A DNA stretch of 64,000 nucleotides from JANQIV01 sp050117315 (GTDB lineage: Bacteria; Bacteroidota; Ignavibacteria; Ignavibacteriales; Melioribacteraceae). The DNA lies in assembly GCA_050117315.1 (NCBI GenBank), contig JASFMY010000009.1:22279-86278 (forward strand), written 5' to 3'. How positions within the stretch are numbered: position 1 is the stretch's first letter; each line of letters starts with the position of its first letter. The translations under genes and the position numbers were made by a program. Below are positions 18,288 through 26,349 of the stretch, in pieces. The notes beneath the pieces were generated by a model. It had not been told where the DNA came from and searched no databases. It saw only the letters and a list, made by a program, of their open reading frames with translations.

Positions 18288-19331
18288 ATGAAAAAATTCC
18301 TATTGCTACTAATTATTTCCTTTATGTTTTTATCGGCATGCAGGCATGAAGAAAAATTAAACATTGTTAAAATTAAAGAAGTGTATCAAACTCCCAGGAA
18401 TGAACCCGACAATGTTGACTCGCCGACAATCTGGCACGGACCAAACAGCGAACACTGGATTATTGCAACCGCAAAATCAACTGACCGCCTCATCATTAAT
18501 GATGCATTAAACGGGGAAGAGTTATTTAGAGTAAGTGAAAGCGGCGACAGTCTCGGCCAATTGGAAAGGCCGAACGGTATAGCTGTTATTGATTCGTTTG
18601 TTGTAGTTGTAGAAAGAGATAATCACAGGCTGCAGGTTTTTGGGCTCCCGGAATTTAACCCAATTGGATTCTTTGCTCAGGCAGATTTAATAAAACCTTA
18701 CGGATTATACATTCAAAAGCAAAAAGATAATTATAGAATATTTGTTACGGATAATTACGAAACTGTTGACGAACAAGTTCCGCCGAATGAGGAGTTAAAT
18801 GAACGTGTTGTGGTTTTTGACGTTGAAATGACCGACAGTTTATTAAATGCAAAGTTAGTTAAAAAGTTCGGCGCTACCGAAGGAGATGGAGTATTAAAAG
18901 TTGTAGAATCAATTTACGGTGATACTCTTTACAACAATCTTTTAATTGCCGAAGAATTGCAGCCGGGAACCAATGTTAAACTTTATGACTTTGACGGCAA
19001 TTATAAAAACAAGATAATCGGCAAAGACCTATTCAAATTCCAGGTTGAAGGTATTTCACTTTTTGAATGCGGCTCCGGAGGTTACTGGATTATTACCGAC
19101 CAGGATTATGATTATAATATTTTTCACTTTTTAGATAGAAAAACTTTTGAATACGTTGGCTCGATTGAAGGATTCAACACAACCAATACCGACGGCATTT
19201 GGTTCGACCCGACACCTTTCGGCGAATTTGAAAAAGGTATATTTTTAGCAATCCACAATGACGGCAACGTTTCGGCATTTGACTTTAAAGAAATAGCAGA
19301 CACGCTTAATCTAAAAACAAACTGTAAATAA
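18288..19331 (+). CDS. Beta-propeller phytase-like lipoprotein
   Basis: A 347-residue lipoprotein (lipobox LSAC near residue 18). Two segments recall bacterial beta-propeller phytases: DNVDSPTIWHGPNSEHWIIAT near the start resembles the family's D-DDPAIW-HP-...-T block, and NTTNTDGIWFDP near the end resembles the TDGI metal-site motif. GGYWIITDQDYDYNIFHFLDR matches the intermediate 'SQG/ITDQ' blade. I chose ATG 18288, with GAGGAG ahead and a proper signal peptide, over 18273. Phytases release phosphate from inositol phosphates; location after a Pho-box-controlled TonB receptor fits. It might instead be an inactive propeller of the same fold, since I cannot check all calcium ligands. Confidence 0.7.
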   Translation: MKKFLLLLIISFMFLSACRHEEKLNIVKIKEVYQTPRNEPDNVDSPTIWHGPNSEHWIIATAKSTDRLIINDALNGEELFRVSESGDSLGQLERPNGIAVIDSFVVVVERDNHRLQVFGLPEFNPIGFFAQADLIKPYGLYIQKQKDNYRIFVTDNYETVDEQVPPNEELNERVVVFDVEMTDSLLNAKLVKKFGATEGDGVLKVVESIYGDTLYNNLLIAEELQPGTNVKLYDFDGNYKNKIIGKDLFKFQVEGISLFECGSGGYWIITDQDYDYNIFHFLDRKTFEYVGSIEGFNTTNTDGIWFDPTPFGEFEKGIFLAIHNDGNVSAFDFKEIADTLNLKTNCK

Positions 19332-19347
19332 AATTGGAGTTAATTGT

Positions 19348-20826
19348 ATGATAACCAGAAGGGATTTTTTTAAGAAAGGTGGCATGGCAGCTACAGTGCT
19401 TATTGTGGCGGATAAACTGCATGCAGACCCTTATCAACCAATCGATTTACCCGAATCGAAATTCAAACCGGTTAGAATTTCCGGTGCAGTAAAATCAAAT
19501 GGAAAAGGAATTTCAAATGTTGCGGTAACAGACGGGCTTTCCGTTGTTAAAACCAAAAGCGACGGCTCGTTCGAAATGCTGTCCAATACAATGCAGAGAT
19601 TTGTTTATATTACAATCCCTTCGGGTTACCAAATACCTAAATCAAAAACCGGAACGGCTTTATTTTACCGGGAAATAAAACCGGATAAGTTAAATGAAAT
19701 GAATGCGGTTTTTGAATTATCTAAAACCGAAAATGATGTAAATCACAAATTCCTTGTTATGGCTGATCCGCAAACTCAGGACAATGAAGATGTAAATTTG
19801 CTTCACACAGTTGCACAGCCTGATCTTGTAAAAACATGTAAAAAATTCTCGGATGAACCTGTTTTCGGTTTGGCAAACGGCGATATCATGTTTGATAGAC
19901 TTGAGTATTACCCGGATTATTTGAAAACAGTAAAAGCAATGGGAATACCGTGTTTCCAGGTGCTCGGTAATCATGATGTTGAAGTTGAAGCCAAAACGGA
20001 TGAAACATCGGTAGGAACTTTCCAGGATTACTTCGGCCCTGCTTATTATTCTTTTAACAAAGGCGACGTTCACTACGTAGTTCTTGACGATATTTTTTGG
20101 TTCGGCGGTTATATCGGATATCTAGACCAGAAGCAGCTCGATTGGCTTAAACAAGATTTAGCTTTCGTTGAAAAAGGGAAAACCGTAGTTGTGTTCTGCC
20201 ATATACCCGTACTTTGCAGCCAGCATATTAGGTATGAACAAGAACGCCCGAGGGACAGCGTTGTTATTGTTAATCGTGAATTGCTTTATAAAATTTTGGA
20301 ACCTTATAAATCGTATGTTATAAGCGGACATACGCATGAAAGCGATTACTTGAGAGAAGGCGGAAGTGAAATCCACGTTTGCGGTGCATTGTGCGGCGCA
20401 TGGTGGACAGGTCCGATATGCTTCGACGGTACGCCTATGGGTTATTCAATTTACACCGTTAAAGGTAGCGAATTAACTTGGCAGTATAAATCAACCGGTA
20501 AAGAAATTGATCACCAAATGCGGGTTTATAACCCCTTCAAAAACAACGGCGAACTTATTGCAAATGTGTATTCTGCCAACGACAAATGGAAAGTTTTCTG
20601 GTACGAAGACGGGATGAAGAAAGGTTTGATGAACAATAAAGTAATGAATGATCCTTTATCCGTTAAACTTCACGAAGGCGACAAATTACCTAAGAAAAGA
20701 CCCTGGGTTAACCCTGTAAAGAATAACCACATGTTTACTGCATCGCCGTCAAAAGGAATAAAAGAAATAGTGGTAGAAGCAATAGATGATTGGGGAAGAA
20801 TTTATAAAGAAACGATTACTTTATAG
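19348..20826 (+). CDS. Calcineurin-like metallophosphoesterase with Tat-type signal
   Basis: A 492-residue exported phosphoesterase. The N-terminus has a twin-arginine motif (TRRDFFKK) followed by a hydrophobic stretch. A beta-sandwich precedes the catalytic domain, which shows the metal-binding set: MADPQ, NGDIMFD, LGNHDVE, CHIP and SGHTHE (about residues 137-335). A C-terminal beta-rich domain (about 360-490) follows, as in MetallophosN/MetallophosC architectures. It starts 16 bp after the phytase-like gene, so the two are co-transcribed, and together with the receptor they look like an organophosphate scavenging set. The exact ester is unknown. Confidence 0.9.
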   Translation: MITRRDFFKKGGMAATVLIVADKLHADPYQPIDLPESKFKPVRISGAVKSNGKGISNVAVTDGLSVVKTKSDGSFEMLSNTMQRFVYITIPSGYQIPKSKTGTALFYREIKPDKLNEMNAVFELSKTENDVNHKFLVMADPQTQDNEDVNLLHTVAQPDLVKTCKKFSDEPVFGLANGDIMFDRLEYYPDYLKTVKAMGIPCFQVLGNHDVEVEAKTDETSVGTFQDYFGPAYYSFNKGDVHYVVLDDIFWFGGYIGYLDQKQLDWLKQDLAFVEKGKTVVVFCHIPVLCSQHIRYEQERPRDSVVIVNRELLYKILEPYKSYVISGHTHESDYLREGGSEIHVCGALCGAWWTGPICFDGTPMGYSIYTVKGSELTWQYKSTGKEIDHQMRVYNPFKNNGELIANVYSANDKWKVFWYEDGMKKGLMNNKVMNDPLSVKLHEGDKLPKKRPWVNPVKNNHMFTASPSKGIKEIVVEAIDDWGRIYKETITL

Positions 20827-20845
20827 TATTCTCAACAGTTTTTTT

Positions 20846-20880
20846 AATCTCCGAAATCTTAAAGATTTCGGAGATTTTAT
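20846..20880 (+). terminator. Terminator after metallophosphoesterase
   Basis: A long near-perfect inverted repeat (AATCTCCGAAATCTT / AAGATTTCGGAGATT) followed by TTATT ends the operon 20 bp after the stop codon. Confidence 0.85.
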
Positions 20881-20908
20881 TACTCAATGTTTGGAGCCTT
20901 CACTTTAG

Positions 20909-21091
20909 AGTTTCTGCAAAATTAGATAACTAAACGTTTTGTCATTTCGACCGGCCTGCCTCGCCGGCATGGCGGGAGGGAGAAATCTTTGAAATCATAC
21001 TCTAATTGAAAGATTTCCCGCCAAAAAGACGGCGGACAGGCTCACCCAAAAAACGGGTTCGAAATGTCTGACTTTTTATTTTGCAGAAACT
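20909..21091. repeat. Palindromic intergenic repeat element
   Basis: Perfect 14-bp ends in inverted orientation (20909-20922, 21078-21091) enclose nested complementary parts (GTCATTTCGA/TCGAAATGTC-like, GAAATCTTTGA/AAAGATTTC, GGCGGG/CCCGCC). The whole 183 bp could fold into one long structured hairpin. The CG-rich centre differs from the AT-rich surroundings, typical of dispersed repeat elements. The rest of the 20881-21355 spacer shows another short hairpin (about 21171-21195) and no gene. Confidence 0.65.
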
Positions 21092-21355
21092 TTAATAACT
21101 AACTGCCGCGTAAGTGAAATTAATAAATTTATAAGAACTTTTTAAATAATGATAGAAATATTCTTTAATCCGCCTTCGCTACGGCGGACGAGAAGGCTGG
21201 GTTTAATTCCCCGTTGCTTGTCCCGAGGTTCTTACCATAGATTTTATAAAAAAATAATTATTCTTCAATAGTCAATTATGGTTATATTAATTATTGTCAA
21301 TTTTTTCTTCTCTCATTCTAATAAATTAATATTATTTAATAATGGAGGATATAAA

Positions 21356-21820
21356 ATGAAAATTAAGAATTTGTTTTTCTTTTTTGTTTTATCGGTTTTA
21401 ACTGCCGGTTTTTATTTATCTGAAAGTAACAGCATAAGCTTTGATAATGAGGAAGGTCTAAATGAAGACTTGATGGAAATTCACGTAGGAGTACACGGAA
21501 CCGTTAAAAGACATAAGAACATAGGAGACGGTATAGTTAAATGGGTTAATGTTCGTGGTGCTTCAGTAACTGTTACGTCAAATTCCGGGCATGTAGAAAC
21601 TGTAACAACAAACGACACCGGCTATTATTACACATGTGTTGACGATTTTGCAAGCAGTTCTCCAGATTTGCCATGGACTGTTCGTGTGAGCTGCGCTTGC
21701 GGCAGCAAAACAAAAACAGTAAGCAGTTCAAGCGAATTTACGGAAACTTACAATTGGTGCGGGGCTGTTACAGCGGCAACAAAGAACTTTATTTTTGTTG
21801 ACCCTGCTCAAAGAGACTGA
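21356..21820 (+). CDS. Secreted protein with carboxypeptidase-regulatory-like fold, tandem copy 1
   Basis: A 154-residue secreted protein. ATG 21356 is preferred over 21278 because it has GGAGG 8 bp ahead and begins a clear signal peptide (FFFFVLSVLTAGFYL). The mature part is a small beta-sandwich of the carboxypeptidase-regulatory/Cna-B type: GVHGTVKR..., GASVTVTSNSGHVETVTTNDTGYYYTC. Four cysteines (YYTC, SCAC, WCG) suggest disulfides. No specific function is recognised. A second copy follows at 22018, sharing the signal peptide almost base for base. Confidence 0.75.
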   Translation: MKIKNLFFFFVLSVLTAGFYLSESNSISFDNEEGLNEDLMEIHVGVHGTVKRHKNIGDGIVKWVNVRGASVTVTSNSGHVETVTTNDTGYYYTCVDDFASSSPDLPWTVRVSCACGSKTKTVSSSSEFTETYNWCGAVTAATKNFIFVDPAQRD

Positions 21821-21829
21821 TGTGTTTCT

Positions 21830-21865
21830 ACCCATGAAGCCGAACAAATATTTGGCTTTATGGGT
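21830..21865 (+). terminator. Terminator-like hairpin between tandem secreted genes
   Basis: A 12-bp stem (ACCCATGAAGCC / GGCTTTATGGGT, one G-T pair) ten bases after the first gene; only a short T tract follows, so termination may be partial. Confidence 0.6.
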
Positions 21866-22017
21866 TCTTAAATTTCAAATTTAAGAAAATCAATATTTAA
21901 CCCATTGTGAAAGTGTTTACAAACTATTATCCAATAACAAATTTTAATAACATAAATAATAATAGACTTCTTATTCCCCTTATTTAACAAATATCATTTA
22001 ATAACTAGGAGAAAAAA

Positions 22018-22482
22018 ATGAAAATTAAGAATTTGTTTTTCTTTTTTGTTTTATCGGTTTTAACTGCCGGTTTTTATTTATCTGAAAGTAACAGCGTAAA
22101 TGTTACTAATAAGGAGGGTCTAAATGAAGACTTGATGGAAATTCACGTAGGTGTACACGGCACAGTTAAAAGACAAATAGAAATAGGCGGCGGTAATTAC
22201 AAATGGGTTGGTGTTTCAGGCGCATCTGTAACTGTTACTTCAAATTCAGGGCATGTTGAAAATGTAACAACAAACAGCAGCGGGTATTATTACACCTGTG
22301 TTGACGACTTTCCAAGCGGTTCCCCGGATTTACCATGGACTGTTCATGTAAGTTGTGCTTACGGCAGCCAAACAAAAACAGTAAGCAGTTCAGGCGAATT
22401 TTCAGGAGGTTATTATTGGTGCGGGCTGGTTACGGCGGCAAGGAAAGACTTCAACTTATATCCTCCAGCAGAAGCGGAGTAA
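22018..22482 (+). CDS. Secreted protein with carboxypeptidase-regulatory-like fold, tandem copy 2
   Basis: A 154-residue paralogue of the preceding gene, same signal peptide and beta-sandwich (VGVSGASVTVTSNSGHVENVTT). Changes cluster after the signal peptide and in the C-terminal 20 residues; one of the paired cysteines (SCAC in copy 1) is SCAY here. A GGAG site precedes the ATG. The duplication covers the gene and little else. No known function; secretion and small Cys-containing sandwich suggest an extracellular or surface role. Confidence 0.75.
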   Translation: MKIKNLFFFFVLSVLTAGFYLSESNSVNVTNKEGLNEDLMEIHVGVHGTVKRQIEIGGGNYKWVGVSGASVTVTSNSGHVENVTTNSSGYYYTCVDDFPSGSPDLPWTVHVSCAYGSQTKTVSSSGEFSGGYYWCGLVTAARKDFNLYPPAEAE

Positions 22483-22490
22483 AATTACCA

Positions 22491-22526
22491 CTCTCGAAGT
22501 ACATCCCCGATGTTTACTTCGAGAGT
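22491..22526. terminator. Bidirectional hairpin between convergent genes
   Basis: Inverted repeat CTCTCGAAGTA / TACTTCGAGAG with a 13-nt loop, between the secreted gene and the convergent TPM gene. It can serve either direction. Confidence 0.75.
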
Positions 22527-22538
22527 TAATTATCATTT

Positions 22539-22994
22539 TTATAGTACTACTTTGTTAGACAACTCATTTGTGTCGTCTGCTTTTATCGGGAAATGTTCGC
22601 TTAAAATATTCCCAACCCTTTCAACACCGTGAACCATTCCTTCAGAGAAATACCCGCTGCGGAATTTCTCCTGCATTTCATTTCTTACATTATCCCATGT
22701 TTCCTGGGTTACTTTTTCATTTATCCCGCTGTCGGCAAGAATGTGGAATTGCCTTTCTTTCAATAGTAGGTAAAGCAGGATGCCGGTTTTATCGCGTGTA
22801 GCCTGCATGTTTAATTTGTAAAATTCTTCTTCTGCGAGTTCTGTAATATTTTTTTTCTTCCTTAAAAAGGGTTTTTCTTCTTTTATTGCAACGCGTATTT
22901 CTCCTGCCGTAATTTTTTCCATCTCTTTAATCTTATTGGAAATACGGAGAAACTCGTCGTCGGAAAAGAAGTGATAAATTAATTTTTCGGTCAT
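22539..22994 (-). CDS. TPM-domain protein
   Basis: A 151-residue protein made almost only of a TPM domain (formerly DUF477): ITAGEIRVAIKEE near residue 30, TRDKTGILLYLLLKERQFHILADSGINEKV and the C-terminal YFSEGMVHGVERVGNIL. The frame extends to 23102, but ATG 22994 starts at the normal distance from the domain. It has no signal peptide or trailing membrane helices, so it is probably cytoplasmic, unlike many TPM proteins that are anchored to the membrane. Function in bacteria is poorly known. Confidence 0.8.
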   Translation of the reverse strand: MTEKLIYHFFSDDEFLRISNKIKEMEKITAGEIRVAIKEEKPFLRKKKNITELAEEEFYKLNMQATRDKTGILLYLLLKERQFHILADSGINEKVTQETWDNVRNEMQEKFRSGYFSEGMVHGVERVGNILSEHFPIKADDTNELSNKVVL

Positions 22995-23166
22995 AGGTAG
23001 TAACAATAATTTTATAATTAAAAAATTTCCACCAAAATAATAATTCAATGAACAATAGACAATTTTTAATCGATTATCCTTGCTTTTCTTAATGCTTATC
23101 ATAATTTTTCAAGACGTTTAAAAGAACATTTTGTTTCAATATAGGCTTTATGATTTGACAAATAGA

Positions 23167-23973
23167 TTGGTAAAAGGAATTGTATTTGACTTAAAAAAAT
23201 TTGCTGTTCACGATGGACCGGGAATCCGCACAACTGTTTTTTTTAAAGGCTGTCCGTTAAACTGTACATGGTGCCACAACCCCGAAAGCAAAAAGCGTGA
23301 AGTTGAAATTCTTGTTACGACCAACCGCAGAAGATGTCTTGACTTATCATATTCGGAAACTAAAGAAGTTATCGGCAGAGAAGTCTCCGTTGATGAACTA
23401 ATGCCGGAAATTAAAAAAGATATTCCTTATTATGATGAGTCCGGCGGCGGCGTAACTTTCAGCGGCGGCGAACCGATGATGCAGGTAGATTTTCTTTGCG
23501 AATTGCTGCAGGCCTGCAAAGAAGAAGAATTGCACACTACAGTTGATACTTCCGGTTACTGCAGCTATGATTTGTTCGAAAAAATAAACGATCTTGTTGA
23601 TTTGTATTTGTATGATATAAAAATAATCGACGAAGAAAAACACCGGATGTATACCGGGGTATCAAACAAAACTATTTTGGACAACATCAAAAAGTTAAAC
23701 CGTGACAAAAAAAAAATTCATGTAAGAATACCGGTTGTTCCTGAAATTACGGACAGCGAAAAAAATATAAAGGATATAATTGAATTTTTACAAACCATGG
23801 ATAAAATAGAAAATGTTGATATACTCCCTTTTCACAAAATGGGATCAAATAAATTTAAGAAACTCGACATTCCGGACTTCCATAAACATACGGGACCGCC
23901 GCCGGAAGAAAAGATAAACGAATTAAAAAATAGATTTGAATCGCTCGGATTCTCTGTTAAAATCGGAGGCTGA
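23167..23973 (+). CDS. Glycyl-radical enzyme activating enzyme (radical SAM)
   Basis: Generates the glycyl radical on the partner enzyme encoded 1 bp downstream. The cluster motif is CPLNCTWC (C-x3-C-x2-C), preceded by the family block FAVHDGPGIRTTVFFKG and followed by GGGVTFSGGEP. The extra ferredoxin-like domain present in several dehydratase activases is missing: only a short stretch with one Cys (RRRCLDL) lies in its place. No ATG fits; the TTG at 23167 gives the standard N-terminus (VKGIVFDLKKF), while an in-frame TTG at 23131 would add 12 residues. Pairing and spacing make the role certain in general. Confidence 0.9.
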   Translation: MVKGIVFDLKKFAVHDGPGIRTTVFFKGCPLNCTWCHNPESKKREVEILVTTNRRRCLDLSYSETKEVIGREVSVDELMPEIKKDIPYYDESGGGVTFSGGEPMMQVDFLCELLQACKEEELHTTVDTSGYCSYDLFEKINDLVDLYLYDIKIIDEEKHRMYTGVSNKTILDNIKKLNRDKKKIHVRIPVVPEITDSEKNIKDIIEFLQTMDKIENVDILPFHKMGSNKFKKLDIPDFHKHTGPPPEEKINELKNRFESLGFSVKIGG

Positions 23974-23974
23974 C

Positions 23975-26338
23975 ATGAACGAAAGAATAAAAAGATTAAG
24001 AACAAAAAGCCTTGAAGCAAAACCGTTTATTTCAATGGAACGCGCCAAGCTGTTAACGGAATTTTATAGATCCGGTAGAGCCGAAAAAGTATCCGTACCT
24101 GTTGCGCGGGCCCTGGCCTTCAAACATATATTGGAGAATAAAGAATTATGCATAAACGACGGCGAATTAATAGTCGGCGAAAGAGGCCCGGAACCAAAGG
24201 CAACACCTACCTACCCGGAGATTTGTACACACAGCAGGAAGGACCTTGAGATTCTAAACTCACGCCCAAAAGTAAATTATTTATGCGATGAAAATGTAAT
24301 AAAATACCAGGAAGAAGAAGTAATCCCGTTTTGGGAAGGCAGAAATATCCGCGAAAGAATTTTTGAAGAAGTTGACGAAGAATGGAAAGATGCTTATAAC
24401 GCCGGTATGTTTACCGAGTTCCAGGAACAGCGTGCACCAGGACATACCGTACTGGATAATAAAATTTATAAAAAAGGATTTAATGATTTTATAAATGAAA
24501 TTGACGAAACAGTCTCTAATCTGGACTTTTATAACGACAGTGAGGCATTTGAAAAACGCGAGCAGTTAAAGGCTATGCGGATTGCTGCGGAGGCTTTAAT
24601 TGCTTTTTCAAAAAGATATTCAAAAAAATTAAAAGAACTTGCCGCATCTGAAAAAGATAAAAACCGCGGGAAAGAACTGAACAATCTTTCGGAAATTTGC
24701 AGCAGGGTACCGGAAAATAAACCGCGTACTTTTCATGAAGCCCTGCAGTACTACTGGTTTGTTCATGTCGGCATAATCACCGAATTAAACACATGGGATT
24801 CCTTCAACCCCGGCCGGCTCGATCAGCACCTTTATCACTTCTACAAAAAAGAAATTGAAGAAGGCACTTTAACAAAAGAGAAAGCAAGAGAAATTCTTCA
24901 ATCCTTCTGGGTAAAATTTAATAACCAGCCTGCCCCGCCGAAAGTAGGAGTAACCGCACTGGAAAGCAATACCTATACCGACTTTGCACTCATTAATGTC
25001 GGCGGATTAAAAGAAGACGGAAGCGATGCTGTAAACGAGCTCTCATATTTAATACTTGACGTGATAGAAGAAATGAGGTTGTTGCAGCCGAGTTCCATGG
25101 TACAGATAAGCAAAAAAAATCCCGATAAATTTTTGAAGCGCGCATTAAAAATTATTAAAACAGGATTCGGACAGCCTTCAATTTTTAATACCGATACAAT
25201 TATCCAGGAATTGGTAAGGCAGGGCAAATCGCTGGTTGATGCCCGCAACGGCGGTGCAAGCGGTTGTGTTGAAACAGGTGCATTCGGTAAAGAGAGTTAT
25301 ATTTTAACAGGTTACTTTAACCTAACGAAAATTTTAGAACTCACTTTAAACAACGGCTTTGACCCAAGAACACAAAAGCAGATAGGCTTGCAGACAAGCG
25401 ATCCCGAATCATTTAAAAGTTTTGAAGAGTTATTTGATGCTTACAAAAAGCAGCTAAATTATTTCATCGACATAAAAATTAAAGGCAATGTTATTATCGA
25501 AAGATTATTTGCAGATTACATGCCGGCGCCTTTTATGTCTCTTCTTATTAGCGATTGCATTAAAAACGGCAAGGATTATAATGCCGGGGGAGCCCGTTAC
25601 AATACTTCCTATATTCAAGGTGTTGGACTCGGAAGTATAACCAATTCATTAGCTGCGATTAAAAATCATGTTTATGATAAAAAGATTTTATCAATGGGAG
25701 AGCTGCTTTCAGCACTGATAAATAATTTTGAAGATTTTGAAAATATGCGTCAAAGCTTAGTGAACGATGCACCCAAGTACGGCAACGATGATGATTACGC
25801 AGATGAAATTACGACTGAAATTTTTGAAACGTTTTATAATTCAGTAGAAGGTAGACCAAATACGAAAGGCGGACAATTTAGAATAAACTTATTGCCGACA
25901 ACTTCGCATGTTTATTTCGGAAGCGTAATCGGTGCAATGCCGGACGGCAGGAAAGCTAAAGAACCTTTATCGGAAGGGATTTCCCCGGTGCAAGGCTCAG
26001 ACTTAAACGGGCCGACTGCAGTAATAAAATCAGCGGCCAAAATAGACCACATTAGAACAGGCGGCACTCTGCTCAACCAGAAATTTACACCGCAAATTCT
26101 GCAAACCGAAGAAGGAATTAATAAAGTTGCGCAGCTCGTGCGTACATATTTTAAAATGGACGGGCATCACATTCAATTTAATGTTATTGATGCCGCTACT
26201 TTAAGAGAAGCGCAAAAGTATCCCGAGCAGCATAAAGACTTAATTGTTCGCGTTGCTGGTTACAGTGATTACTTTGTTGACTTAAATGAAGATTTACAAA
26301 ACGAAATTATCAAAAGAACAGAACACAAAGAATTTTAA
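23975..26338 (+). CDS. hypD: Glycyl radical enzyme, probable trans-4-hydroxy-L-proline dehydratase
   Basis: A 787-residue glycyl radical enzyme. The radical site is Gly762 (RVAGYSD) and the thiyl Cys is Cys431 in GGASGCVET, with Glu433. The CVE motif sets it apart from pyruvate formate-lyase (CC). From memory, the active-site residues of Clostridioides difficile hydroxyproline dehydratase are F152, H160, D278, F340, C434, E436 and G765. Here F149, H157, D275, F337, C431, E433 and G762 sit at a constant offset of three, in a protein of nearly the same length. That supports dehydration of hydroxyproline to pyrroline-5-carboxylate. No pyrroline-5-carboxylate reductase gene is nearby, but an Xaa-Pro aminopeptidase follows by 11 bp. 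Confidence 0.85.
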   Translation: MNERIKRLRTKSLEAKPFISMERAKLLTEFYRSGRAEKVSVPVARALAFKHILENKELCINDGELIVGERGPEPKATPTYPEICTHSRKDLEILNSRPKVNYLCDENVIKYQEEEVIPFWEGRNIRERIFEEVDEEWKDAYNAGMFTEFQEQRAPGHTVLDNKIYKKGFNDFINEIDETVSNLDFYNDSEAFEKREQLKAMRIAAEALIAFSKRYSKKLKELAASEKDKNRGKELNNLSEICSRVPENKPRTFHEALQYYWFVHVGIITELNTWDSFNPGRLDQHLYHFYKKEIEEGTLTKEKAREILQSFWVKFNNQPAPPKVGVTALESNTYTDFALINVGGLKEDGSDAVNELSYLILDVIEEMRLLQPSSMVQISKKNPDKFLKRALKIIKTGFGQPSIFNTDTIIQELVRQGKSLVDARNGGASGCVETGAFGKESYILTGYFNLTKILELTLNNGFDPRTQKQIGLQTSDPESFKSFEELFDAYKKQLNYFIDIKIKGNVIIERLFADYMPAPFMSLLISDCIKNGKDYNAGGARYNTSYIQGVGLGSITNSLAAIKNHVYDKKILSMGELLSALINNFEDFENMRQSLVNDAPKYGNDDDYADEITTEIFETFYNSVEGRPNTKGGQFRINLLPTTSHVYFGSVIGAMPDGRKAKEPLSEGISPVQGSDLNGPTAVIKSAAKIDHIRTGGTLLNQKFTPQILQTEEGINKVAQLVRTYFKMDGHHIQFNVIDAATLREAQKYPEQHKDLIVRVAGYSDYFVDLNEDLQNEIIKRTEHKEF

Positions 26339-26349
26339 ACGGAGGAGTA

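Noticed and set aside
21356..22482. Further lanthipeptide precursors
   Set aside because: They carry Sec-type signal peptides, not the lanthipeptide leader, and lie 22 kb from the enzymes.
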